DNA of 64,000 bases. Source: an uncultured Flavihumibacter sp. Its GTDB lineage: Bacteria > Bacteroidota > Bacteroidia > Chitinophagales > Chitinophagaceae. Under the pieces are notes generated by a model, which was not told the DNA's origin, did not search any database, and worked only from the letters and a program-made list of their open reading frames with translations. Where the stretch lies: NCBI GenBank assembly GCA_902168105.1, contig CABHOY010000026.1, positions 1-64,000 on the forward strand, read 5' to 3'. Every line of letters starts with the position of its first letter. Positions within the stretch are counted from its first letter, which is position 1. The translations under genes and the position numbers were made by a program. Below, in pieces: positions 24,741 to 33,002 of the stretch.

Positions 24741-26744
24741 TTATTGCGGATTAACCGGAAGGCCATTGGCTTCACGGATAAGTTGGAATATATGGTCCGG
24801 ACGTACTACTGAATAATTTGCATTAAGCGAGTTCGCAACGTTTTTAAAGCTTGTAGGTGTCACACCTTGCCAGGGCTGTGCCTGTATAATGATGAATCGG
24901 GGAGAAGTCCCATTCCATCCTGCAGCAGCGGATGCTATGTGATCTTTCATCGCCTGTTCATTGGTACAATAGTTACAGGACAGTGCCATTCCGGGAAGAC
25001 TGTTGTTATAGATACTAAGACCTCCTCCGGTATTCTGTGCGGTTAGACCAAGTAATGTAGATGCATTACCGGCAAAGGACTGCCCGACATTCTGATTGAT
25101 GCCGCCGGTAATGGTATTCCAGATGGTGATGACGCGGAAACCTGCGCGGCGGTTATACTGTTCCGTGGTAGCAACAAACTGGTTTAAGCTGGTCTGATTG
25201 GGCCAGTTGTTTGGATAAGCATAGCCATAACCGGAGGGACCGGAGATCAGGTTATCATTGGTGGTGGAACTCTGGTGATAGTAGTTCAATGCTCCCGGCA
25301 TTGCATCGAGCATTGCAGGTGAAAGCGTCCAACCTATAGGAACGGAACCGCGGTCGGGATTATTCCAAAGCTTACGCATAAGATGTTCGACATACTGTAA
25401 GTTGTCGCCATCGCTTAAGATAAAGGCTACATACAATTTGTTCTGCAACGCTGGTTTTGCGGGCATCGGTTTAACATTTACCGTTCTTGGCATGCCGCTA
25501 TGGACGGTCAGATTAGTGGACCAGTCGCTCGCAACGGTAGCAATGCCATATGTGGAAGCGCGCTCAACTCCCGGAGCTTCTTCCGGCCACCAGCCCATAT
25601 AATTGGCGCCGGCTGGCATCGAGCTTAAAAAGCTGTTCAGCAATTCACTCTCACCCGATACTTTAGGGTCAAGCCAGATCACAGCGGCACCCAGTGCTAC
25701 CGCATACTCACGCAAAGCAGCTTTATGTACATCAGGATTTAAGCCTATTAGCAGGCGATGGTCAAGGCTGGGCCAATAGTTGTTGTAAAGTGCCTGGTAC
25801 ACCTGTAGTTTGCTGCTATACTGGCCCCGCAGGTCGAGCAGTATGGGCAGATTATACGGTGCAGCAGTCAGACGTGCTAACAACGATGGCGATGCAATAA
25901 GTGCTTTCCTGTCTTTTGCAAGCATTGTTGCAAGGTTCACTGTATGGATCTGGGCAGGATCGTAGACAATCAGACCGGATATTTCACTACGGTATTTGGT
26001 AATAAGGTTCCACTTGTCTGCCGGTTCAGACCAGTTTAACCCTAAGGATTGCAGCCAGGTATACTGTCCTTCCGCGAAGGCGTCTCCTTCATAAGAAAAG
26101 AGGCGTGGCTGCGTCCTGTTAACGATGCCTTTCAGGGAGGCAAACAGATACATTTCTGCACCGCCGTTTTGTTGTACGCCAACCCAATCAACTTTTGTAT
26201 AGGAGGTGCCTCTCCAATATACACGCAGTTCGATCTGCTGATTGTTTGCCGGCATGGTGAACGGCAGTGTGAAGTTTACATAGTCGCCCGCAATGGAAAA
26301 TTGTCTGCGGGTGATGGTCATGGAGGCGAGCATCGCGCCGGTCGTAGCGTTTCTGACATCGACATCAACGATAGGATCATTGTTGGCGGTGTTGTTATCG
26401 ACCTTCATCCGGAATTCGGCTACGTTAGGTCCTGCGGGAACACTCCGGTCGTAAGGGCCATAGATCATGTGCTCATCTGCGGCATCGATGCCGGTTTGAC
26501 AAAGCCAGCCGTCCGTCTCTAATCTTCCGGTCTTATGACTTAGCGACGAACTTTCGGCTTCCCAACGGAAAGACGATCCTTCACGTAGAATAAACAGGTC
26601 CTGCGTTTGTGCCGTTGCAGGAAAAGAGGGCAGGAGCTGTCCTGCAGGCCATGATATCTGGGCCATTGCAGGCATAACGCAGAATTGAAACAACAACATG
26701 AGTGCCGTTACTGAACGAACAGGCAAGTTGATAGGTCTGATCAT
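24741..26744 (-). CDS. secreted GxGYxYP-domain putative glycoside hydrolase
   Basis: A 667-residue exported protein (signal peptide about 1-29). An N-terminal beta-sandwich (about 40-190) is followed by a domain with VAFILSDGDNLQYVEHLM and the family signature SGYGYAYP near residues 504-511, which defines the GxGYxYP group of putative glycosidases found in gut and soil Bacteroidota. Catalysis has not been well described for the group. It is a single gene with a strong terminator. Confidence 0.8.
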   Translation of the reverse strand: MIRPINLPVRSVTALMLLFQFCVMPAMAQISWPAGQLLPSFPATAQTQDLFILREGSSFRWEAESSSLSHKTGRLETDGWLCQTGIDAADEHMIYGPYDRSVPAGPNVAEFRMKVDNNTANNDPIVDVDVRNATTGAMLASMTITRRQFSIAGDYVNFTLPFTMPANNQQIELRVYWRGTSYTKVDWVGVQQNGGAEMYLFASLKGIVNRTQPRLFSYEGDAFAEGQYTWLQSLGLNWSEPADKWNLITKYRSEISGLIVYDPAQIHTVNLATMLAKDRKALIASPSLLARLTAAPYNLPILLDLRGQYSSKLQVYQALYNNYWPSLDHRLLIGLNPDVHKAALREYAVALGAAVIWLDPKVSGESELLNSFLSSMPAGANYMGWWPEEAPGVERASTYGIATVASDWSTNLTVHSGMPRTVNVKPMPAKPALQNKLYVAFILSDGDNLQYVEHLMRKLWNNPDRGSVPIGWTLSPAMLDAMPGALNYYHQSSTTNDNLISGPSGYGYAYPNNWPNQTSLNQFVATTEQYNRRAGFRVITIWNTITGGINQNVGQSFAGNASTLLGLTAQNTGGGLSIYNNSLPGMALSCNYCTNEQAMKDHIASAAAGWNGTSPRFIIIQAQPWQGVTPTSFKNVANSLNANYSVVRPDHIFQLIREANGLPVNPQ

Positions 26745-27116
26745 AGGTTAACACTTTTTACAGTGAGTTAAATAATTGAATACCAAAAAAAGTCGTGTCG
26801 GAGAGGTTTACGAAAGCATAATGCAAAGGGAGCAATATGTGTTTCAATCGGATAGCATTTTGTTCTACATAAGTTGATATCTAAATATACAAAAAAATGT
26901 GATCAGGCAAGGGTAAATATGTCACCGGTTTATGTTGACTGGGAGGCCTGGTTCAGGGTTATTTATGGCCCCGATAAACAGATAACAGGGGATAAGTGTT
27001 GAAATTGCGGAGTAAGGAAGCAGACGGAGCGGCTAATTGTTTCAGGCGTACGGCTTTTTTTGCGGTTTGAATTGGCTGATTGGGGAGGGATCTTGTCCGT
27101 TTCGGGGAGTTTGTAC
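26745..27116. other. divergent intergenic region without clear features
   Basis: About 370 bases between the GxGYxYP gene and the small gene at 27176. AT-rich near the minus gene, GC-richer later. No gene, hairpin or confident minus-strand promoter seen. Confidence 0.3.
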
Positions 27117-27148
27117 TTGGGGTTCGGTAGCAGACTGGAATAACTTTA
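27117..27148 (+). promoter_or_regulatory. promoter TTGG-N20-TAACTTTA
   Basis: TTGG 27117-27120, 20-base spacer, TAACTTTA 27141-27148. Same arrangement and same -7 sequence as the rof promoter. Predicts a transcript that starts about 20 bases before the ATG at 27176. Confidence 0.5.
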
Positions 27149-27175
27149 CACCATTGAACCAACAAATCGAAAAAA

Positions 27176-27373
27176 ATGAATCTGAAAGTAGACAGAAGGG
27201 TACTTGCAAATGTGATCATAGCAGGGGCTTTCGCTGTACATGGAATAAGGACCATTACGCAGGATAAGCTACCTGAAAAAAAAGGCGCTGCGGAATCGGT
27301 CCGTATGGTGGATGTACAGTTCTCTGATGCAGCACTGATAAATCTGCGTCAGCGCATATCGATCAAAATGTAA
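27176..27373 (+). CDS. small protein of unknown function (65 aa)
   Basis: ATG after an A-rich stretch, placed about 27 bases after a good promoter match, and followed 49 bases later by the NmrA-like gene. The peptide has one weakly hydrophobic stretch (VIIAGAFAVHG) near the N-terminus and a charged C-terminal half. No family recognised. It could be a real small protein or only the leader of the NmrA-like transcript. Confidence 0.35.
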   Translation: MNLKVDRRVLANVIIAGAFAVHGIRTITQDKLPEKKGAAESVRMVDVQFSDAALINLRQRISIKM

Positions 27374-27422
27374 GAGAGATCTTTTTAGAAGAATAATTTA
27401 TAATCTACGTAAATCTAAATAC

Positions 27423-28346
27423 ATGACAACGAAATCAACACATAACAGCCCGATCTTAGTAACAGGTGCAGCTGGGGATATCGGTGCTATCGGCCGTCAC
27501 GTTACGAGTATGTTACTGGAAAAAGGGCATAAGGTACGCGCCCTGGTAAGGCGGGAAGATGAACGTGCGGAAGACCTGCGCAGGCTGGGGGCAGAAGTGG
27601 TACTGGGCGATCTGACGGACCTTGCATCCATGCATAAGGCCATAGAAGGTGTTAAACGCATCTACTTCGGAATGTCTCTTTCGGCAGCCTACCTGGAGGC
27701 GACGGTTAACATTGCGGCGGTAGCACGTCATCACGGTGTTGAGGCCTTTGTTAATATGTCGCAGATGACCGTAACACAAATGAGCATCACCGAGACTACA
27801 GATAGTCCGCAGCATAAATTACATTGGCTGGCGGAACAGGCGCTGGCATGGTCGGGTTTACCGGTTATTACCATGCGTCCTACCGTCTTCCTGGAAAGCT
27901 TCTTTCTGCGTCTTGCAGCTGCGGGTATCAAGGGGAATAATGAGCTGGTATTACCGCTGGGAGGCAGTAAAACTTCGCCTATATCTTCTATTGATGTAGC
28001 GCAGGCGGTTGCTGTGATCCTTGATGATCCGGCCCCACATATCGGCAACGTTTATAATCTGACCGGATATGAATCGGCTGACCTGGACTATTATGCAGGC
28101 GTCTTTTCTAAAGCATTAGGAAGGACCATCAGTTATCGTGACGTACCGGTATCGGCCTGGACTGAAAAGTTGCTGGAGTTTGGCGTACCGTCGCACCTCG
28201 TTAATCATCTTGCAGCGATGGCTAAATTACACGTGGAAGGACGTTATGACCGTATGACGGACGATTTCTTCAAACTGACCGGAAAGGAACCAATGACCGT
28301 GTATAATTTCGTAAAATCGCATACTGCTGACTTTACGGCAAAATAG
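27423..28346 (+). CDS. NmrA-like NAD(P)-binding reductase
   Basis: A 307-residue Rossmann protein: VTGAAGDIGAIGRHV, a modified dinucleotide motif, then VRALVRREDERAEDLRRLGAE and GDLTDLASMHKAIEGV, the pattern of NmrA-like/azoreductase-type SDRs. There is no YxxxK triad in the usual place (FVNMSQMTV instead), typical for NmrA-like proteins that act as NAD(P) sensors or reductases such as QOR2. Probably cotranscribed with the small gene at 27176. Confidence 0.8.
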   Translation: MTTKSTHNSPILVTGAAGDIGAIGRHVTSMLLEKGHKVRALVRREDERAEDLRRLGAEVVLGDLTDLASMHKAIEGVKRIYFGMSLSAAYLEATVNIAAVARHHGVEAFVNMSQMTVTQMSITETTDSPQHKLHWLAEQALAWSGLPVITMRPTVFLESFFLRLAAAGIKGNNELVLPLGGSKTSPISSIDVAQAVAVILDDPAPHIGNVYNLTGYESADLDYYAGVFSKALGRTISYRDVPVSAWTEKLLEFGVPSHLVNHLAAMAKLHVEGRYDRMTDDFFKLTGKEPMTVYNFVKSHTADFTAK

Positions 28347-28494
28347 GGTACTGCGGAAAAGGCGGTTATTGGGGTAGAAACTTGCCATCATGGCAGCATA
28401 ATTATCAGCATCAACATTGATTTGCTAAAATGGCTGTCATTTGCTTTTGGCACAAAACATGACACATTAGTTAACGATAAAAAACAAAAATCAT

Positions 28495-29001
28495 ATGTCA
28501 ACACAAACTGCAATACTTGCTGGTGGTTGCTTCTGGGGAGTAGAGGAACTGATCCGTGCCCTTCCGGGTGTGACTGAGACCAGGGTGGGTTATACAGGCG
28601 GCGATGTTCGCAATGCCACATACCGTAACCATGGTACCCATGCCGAGGGAATAAAGGTGGAATTTGACCCAAATGTGCTTTCTTACCGCAAGCTGCTTGA
28701 GTTCTTCTTCCAGATCCACAACCCTACCACGCGTAACAGGCAGGGTAACGACATCGGTATGTCTTATCGTTCGGCTATTTTCTATTCAGACGATGAGCAG
28801 AAAAATACAGCTGTTGAACTGATCAAAGAATTATCTGCATCCAACATCTGGCCTAATCCTATCGTTACTGAGGTGGTGCCGGTATCAGATTTCTGGGACG
28901 CAGAGGAAGAACATCAGGATTATCTTCAGAAACATCCGCATGGATATACCTGTCACTTCATTCGGCCGGAGTGGCAACTGGATACAGCTGAAAAGAAATA
29001 A
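28495..29001 (+). CDS. msrA: peptide methionine sulfoxide reductase A
   Basis: A 168-residue MsrA: catalytic GCFWG with Cys12, then [30 protein letters not shown] and the acidic/HxxYLxKHP segment [11 protein letters not shown]. It reduces methionine-S-sulfoxide in proteins. No signal peptide, so cytoplasmic. No second recycling cysteine near the C-terminus is visible apart from the Cys in HGYTCHF, which could serve. A terminator follows. Confidence 0.95.
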   Translation: MSTQTAILAGGCFWGVEELIRALPGVTETRVGYTGGDVRNATYRNHGTHAEGIKVEFDPNVLSYRKLLEFFFQIHNPTTRNRQGNDIGMSYRSAIFYSDDEQKNTAVELIKELSASNIWPNPIVTEVVPVSDFWDAEEEHQDYLQKHPHGYTCHFIRPEWQLDTAEKK

Positions 29002-29041
29002 TATAGTTGTAAAACAGACATACAAACTACTTTAAACATAG

Positions 29042-29085
29042 ATGGGTATAATTAAGTATCAGCATACTTATTATACCCATTTTAT
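29042..29085 (+). terminator. terminator after msrA
   Basis: Stem 29042-29059 with 29064-29080 (one bulge), loop CAGC, followed by TTTTATTTTT. Confidence 0.75.
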
Positions 29086-29171
29086 TTTTCAGGATGAATG
29101 TGCCTTACTTAGATCAGCGGAACATCATCGCGTAGCGCTGTTTTAAATCTTAATAAGTTTTCACATAACAC

Positions 29172-29202
29172 ATTGTTTGTTAAATACAAATATTTAAATT
29201 CG
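29172..29202 (+). promoter_or_regulatory. promoter ATTG-N19-TAAATTCG
   Basis: ATTG 29172-29175, 19-base spacer, TAAATTCG 29195-29202, one base away from the TAnnTTTG consensus. It places transcription start after the upstream in-frame codon at 29173 and supports the ATG at 29245 for the YceI gene. Confidence 0.42.
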
Positions 29203-29244
29203 ATGACTTTTATATATCAGGAATGTTTAATTAAATCGAAAACT

Positions 29245-29916
29245 ATGAAGCAAACAGTACCCGCTTTTATCCTGCTGCTTACGCTGGCAGCATGTGGTGG
29301 CGCCTCTTCTGACAAGGCAAAAACAGATGAAAAACAAGAAGCTGCTACAGCTACCGGCGCAGCATATGCCATCGACACAACAGCAACATCTGTTCAATGG
29401 CGTGCTACACACAAAGGTGGATTCGCCCCTCGCTTTGGAACCATTAAAGTATCTGACGGTAGCTTGAATGTAGAAAACGGAGCAATTACCGGTGGCAGCT
29501 TTGATGTAAACCTGCATACCCTGCTCACAGATTCAGCATCTGTTACAGAACCGGATAAAAAGGCTTCTGATCTGACAGGGCACCTGAAAAGCCCTGATTT
29601 CTTTGATGTAGAGAAACATCCGACAGCGAAGTTCGTTATCACCGGTGTAACTCCATATGACAGCACAAAAGAAAAGAGCCTGCTTCCTGGCGCAACTAAT
29701 CTTATCAGCGGTAATCTGACCCTGAAAGATAGTACCCTGAACATCACTTTCCCTGCACAGGTAACTGTTAACGAAGGGGAAGTTACTGCCAACGCTAAAT
29801 TCGTAATTGACAGAAGCGCATGGGGTATCAGCTATAAAACTGAAGGTAGTCCTGAAAACTGGGCGATCAGCAAAGATGTTGAGATTGGCTTCAGTCTGAA
29901 GGCGGCGAAGAAATAA
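29245..29916 (+). CDS. YceI-family lipoprotein
   Basis: A 223-residue lipoprotein: signal ending LLTLAAC with lipid-carrying Cys17, a Lys/Ala/Thr-rich linker to about residue 45, then a YceI lipocalin-like barrel (YAIDTTATSVQWRATHKGG, GSFDVNLHTL, LKSPDFFDVEKHPTAKFVI, IDRSAWGI). YceI proteins bind isoprenoid or other lipid-like ligands in the periplasm. The frame continues upstream to 29173, but the lipoprotein signal fixes the start at 29245. Confidence 0.9.
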   Translation: MKQTVPAFILLLTLAACGGASSDKAKTDEKQEAATATGAAYAIDTTATSVQWRATHKGGFAPRFGTIKVSDGSLNVENGAITGGSFDVNLHTLLTDSASVTEPDKKASDLTGHLKSPDFFDVEKHPTAKFVITGVTPYDSTKEKSLLPGATNLISGNLTLKDSTLNITFPAQVTVNEGEVTANAKFVIDRSAWGISYKTEGSPENWAISKDVEIGFSLKAAKK

Positions 29917-29953
29917 GTCTTCTTTGACCGTTTAAAGGTGTTAGATAATAATG

Positions 29954-29988
29954 AGCAGCCAGGCATATTTAATGCCTGGCTGCTTTTT
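29954..29988 (+). terminator. terminator after the YceI gene
   Basis: Perfect 13-base stem (29954-29966 with 29972-29984, AGCAGCCAGGCAT arm), loop of five, then TTTTTG. Confidence 0.85.
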
Positions 29989-30121
29989 GTTTTAAAGGCA
30001 TATAAACTACTCAGTGAAGTACTTACAACTTATGAATTATACGACGCCGTGGAAAAACGGGGAAGTAATGAATTACTTTAAGTATATATCCGTGCGCGCA
30101 AAAATGTTATAACTTTAGTCA

Positions 30122-31012
30122 ATGCAAGTATTAAGCACGAAGCCGAAAATACCGCTTTACCGTTTGACGCCGGATGGCGTAAGTAATAACAAACACTTTA
30201 GAGTATATAATTTCGAGGGTGATTTTCCGGAACTGTCGGAGCTGCTTGTGCCACACCGGAAAGACCATTATCTGCTTGTGTTTATCAGGAAGGCTGGTAA
30301 TCGCCAATGGATAGATACGACGTCTTATATACTGAAGGATAATACTATTTACTTTTCAGGGCCGGGCCAGGTCATCGTCAAGGAAGAATTTAAACAGCTA
30401 TGGAGTACGGGTATCGCCTTTACCCGTGAATTCTTATCTCTTCAGGAAAATGCATCCTTAAAAAAGCTGCCGATCATAAAGAATTATCAGCATGGCAATG
30501 AGTTATTGCTCACTGAAACTGACGTTCTTTATGTGGAGGATGTTCTTGATAAGATCTGTAAGGAATATCATCAGCCGGGTGAATGGCAGCAGCGGATGTT
30601 AACGGCTTACCTGACAGTATTGCTGACTTATCTGAGCCGTTTGTATACAGCACAGTATAAGGACAACAAGGCTTCGGTCGATAAGTTGTTAGTCAAACAG
30701 TTTCAGGCGAAGATCGATGAGCACTTCTATCAGTTTCATGAGGTAAGCGATTATGCTTCGATGCTTCATATTACTGCGGGGCATTTGAGTGACGTAGTGA
30801 AAGATCAGAGTGGTAAACCAGCTATCAAACATATTCACGAGCGCCTGATAATGGAAGCCCGGCGCCTGCTCTTCCATACTGACAACTCTCTTAAAGAAAT
30901 TTCCTTCGACCTGGGTTTCTCTGACGCATCTTATTTTAACCGCTTCTTCAAAAGAGAAACAGGAGAAACGCCTGCGGGTTATCGTACCAAAATCCGGGAA
31001 ATGTACCATTAA
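30122..31012 (+). CDS. AraC-family transcriptional regulator
   Basis: A 296-residue regulator with two C-terminal HTH units (LHITAGHLSDVVKDQSGKPA, LKEISFDLGFSDASYFNRFF). The N-terminal domain matches that of the AraC proteins at 6643 and 44546 in layout. An SDR gene follows 65 bases downstream in the same direction. A TAACTTTA element at 30110-30117 lies only four bases before the ATG, which would give an almost leaderless transcript, but no -33 match accompanies it. Confidence 0.88.
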   Translation: MQVLSTKPKIPLYRLTPDGVSNNKHFRVYNFEGDFPELSELLVPHRKDHYLLVFIRKAGNRQWIDTTSYILKDNTIYFSGPGQVIVKEEFKQLWSTGIAFTREFLSLQENASLKKLPIIKNYQHGNELLLTETDVLYVEDVLDKICKEYHQPGEWQQRMLTAYLTVLLTYLSRLYTAQYKDNKASVDKLLVKQFQAKIDEHFYQFHEVSDYASMLHITAGHLSDVVKDQSGKPAIKHIHERLIMEARRLLFHTDNSLKEISFDLGFSDASYFNRFFKRETGETPAGYRTKIREMYH

Positions 31013-31077
31013 GCCCTAAATATGTGTTACAGCCGACCCAGGGTATGCGTGTAGCTTTGTACTGTTAAAAATTAATT

Positions 31078-31815
31078 ATGAAAACAGTACTGATAACAGG
31101 AGCAAACAAAAGCATCGGCTATGAAACAGCCAGGCAGTTATTACAAAAAGGGTATTATGTATACCTCGGAAGCCGTGATATGGAGAAAGGCGGGCAGGCG
31201 GTCAGCCAGTTGCAATCAGAAGGGTTACACAATGTAGAGCCTATAGTGATCGATGTAGATGATATTGGATCGATAAAGGCCGCCCGCGAGGTACTTGGCG
31301 GGAAAACCAGGGTGCTGGACGTTCTGATCAATAATGCCGGTATCGGCGGTAATATTCCGCAGCCGCCTCTTGAAACGGATATCACCTTTTTTAAACAGGT
31401 ATTCGAAACTAATTTCTTTGGCGTGATAGCAGTGACACAGGCATTTATAGACCTGTTAAGGCACTCGCCCGAGCCCAGGATCGTCAATGTTACATCCGGC
31501 CTGGGTTCGCTTACTCTTCAAAACGATCCTTCCTGGAAGCATTACCATGTTAAGCCTGCATGTTATGTCCCTTCCAAAGCCGCTCTTAATGCCTATACCA
31601 TCGTGCTGGCCGATTCCCTGCGTGATACGCCTTTTAAGGTAAATGCGGTCGATCCCGGCTATACTGCTACGGATTTTAATAATCACACTGGCCCCGGAAC
31701 AGTGCCTGATGCAGCAGCACGTGTAGTGAAAGCTGCTGTAATGGGACCCGAGGGACCGACAGGTGTGTTCTTTAGTGATGATAATGTACCGGAAACGGGG
31801 ATTAGCCCATGGTAA
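31078..31815 (+). CDS. short-chain dehydrogenase/reductase (SDR)
   Basis: A 245-residue classical SDR: TGANKSIG (residues 7-14), NNAGIGG, and active-site YVPSK as YxxxK after a serine-containing strand (VNVTSGLGS). The sequence resembles carbonyl reductase-like SDRs. TAGCTTTG at 31052-31059 fits a -7 element and is almost identical to the one before the SDR at 5755 (TAGCTTTGTAC in both). Paired with the AraC gene upstream. Confidence 0.87.
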   Translation: MKTVLITGANKSIGYETARQLLQKGYYVYLGSRDMEKGGQAVSQLQSEGLHNVEPIVIDVDDIGSIKAAREVLGGKTRVLDVLINNAGIGGNIPQPPLETDITFFKQVFETNFFGVIAVTQAFIDLLRHSPEPRIVNVTSGLGSLTLQNDPSWKHYHVKPACYVPSKAALNAYTIVLADSLRDTPFKVNAVDPGYTATDFNNHTGPGTVPDAAARVVKAAVMGPEGPTGVFFSDDNVPETGISPW

Positions 31816-31883
31816 GAAGGAGGTAGGTCATCATTTGGCACAGATGGACCGGCGCTTAAAATAATCCGCGGGAGCGGGCATAA

Positions 31884-31928
31884 AAATACCAACTACTTGG
31901 TATTTCAATTTGGCGATGAATACGTTAA
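31884..31928 (+). promoter_or_regulatory. inverted repeat overlapping a predicted promoter of the endonuclease-CHAT unit
   Basis: AAATACCAA (31884-31892) and TTGGTATTT (31897-31905) form a perfect inverted repeat with a four-base spacer. TTGG inside the right arm (31897-31900) is also a -33 candidate, followed 20 bases later by TACGTTAA (31921-31928), a partial -7 match. A repressor bound to the repeat would cover the -33 element. The ATG of the endonuclease is 47 bases further on. Confidence 0.4.
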
Positions 31929-31974
31929 ATTACGGTAGGTAAGTTCCACAGCATTCATTTTTAAATTTTCCGTT

Positions 31975-32991
31975 ATGCCCGCCCCAAACCTGAAAGATCT
32001 GGCTTTTGCCAAAGAAGAGCTGCTGCGTTGTAAAGGCTATGCTCCCAAATTCATTGATGAACGTATCAATTTATCGCTCAGCAAGATACTCAGCGCAGAA
32101 CAGAAGCAACTGCTGCCGCTGGTTGAGGGGAACAGACAGGGCATCCTGCATTATACAGGATTCAGCGTACTATATAATTCTGAACGTAAAGTGCCTTTCG
32201 TTGCAGCCTATAACATTGATGGCGCAGATAAAGCAGATCAGGCGCCAAGACCTGCATTCAGAAAAGATCCCAGGGTATTGGCGGAGCTACAGCTGGGCAA
32301 GGAATTCTATGACCTGCGTAAAGATATTACTGAGTTTGAGATCGGGCATATGGCCTCGAATAATGAAATGGGAAGAGGGGAGAATGGCCGGTTGAAGGCT
32401 TACCAGACATTCCACTTCACCAACAGTGTGCCCCAGGCGGAAAAACTCAACAGTGGTCTCTGGCAGGGACTGGAAAGTTATATCATCCGGGAGGCTGCCA
32501 GCGTAACCGGCAATAAGCGTATCTGTGTGTTCACCGGTCCGATGCTGACACCTAAGGACCCTCCATATGTCAAATTACCTTCCTTCCGGATACCCTTGCT
32601 CTTCTTTAAAGTGATCGTTTTTTTGAGTCCTAAAGGGCTTTATTCCACCGCTTTTATGATGAGCCATGAAAAGAAGCTTATCGAAGACAAGATGTTTACC
32701 GTCAGAAGGCGGAGGGGGCTGGCTCCGGAGGAAGTAGGGTTCTTTAACGACTTTACTTATAAGAAAGTATTCCAGGTAAATATTCCCTTTGTTGAAGCAA
32801 ACACCGGACTGAAATTCAGTTGGACGGGCGTAAAGAAATTAGAAGTACCAGAGGGCAAAAAGATGCTGAGTGTCATCAAGGGGATCCGTGATGCGGCCGA
32901 AGCCAGGGAAAGAGTTACCAGAGGGTTAGCCCCTGCTGACATGAGCATGCCTCCTACCCGGAATTACCGCTTAAATATTGTGTTACCATAA
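31975..32991 (+). CDS. DNA/RNA non-specific endonuclease (Endonuclease_NS/NUC family)
   Basis: A 338-residue protein without signal peptide. The nuclease core is clear: FEIGHMASNNEMG contains the catalytic histidine (H125) at the place of the family DRGH motif, and AYQTFHFTNSVPQ (Y143-Q154) contains the magnesium-binding Asn150, followed by LNSGLWQGLESYI and CVFTGPML. The usual Asp-Arg before Gly-His is replaced by Glu-Ile. The first ~80 residues form a helical extension. The next gene, encoding a CHAT protease, starts 11 bases after the stop, so the pair is one transcript. The cytoplasmic location without a visible inhibitor suggests that its activity must be held in check, possibly by the protease partner. 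Confidence 0.85.
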   Translation: MPAPNLKDLAFAKEELLRCKGYAPKFIDERINLSLSKILSAEQKQLLPLVEGNRQGILHYTGFSVLYNSERKVPFVAAYNIDGADKADQAPRPAFRKDPRVLAELQLGKEFYDLRKDITEFEIGHMASNNEMGRGENGRLKAYQTFHFTNSVPQAEKLNSGLWQGLESYIIREAASVTGNKRICVFTGPMLTPKDPPYVKLPSFRIPLLFFKVIVFLSPKGLYSTAFMMSHEKKLIEDKMFTVRRRRGLAPEEVGFFNDFTYKKVFQVNIPFVEANTGLKFSWTGVKKLEVPEGKKMLSVIKGIRDAAEARERVTRGLAPADMSMPPTRNYRLNIVLP

Positions 32992-33002
32992 TATCGTTTA
33001 TT

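Noticed and set aside
26959..27255. minus-strand open frame of 98 codons
   Set aside because: It overlaps the promoter and small gene on the plus strand, has no family resemblance and unusual composition; likely a chance frame.
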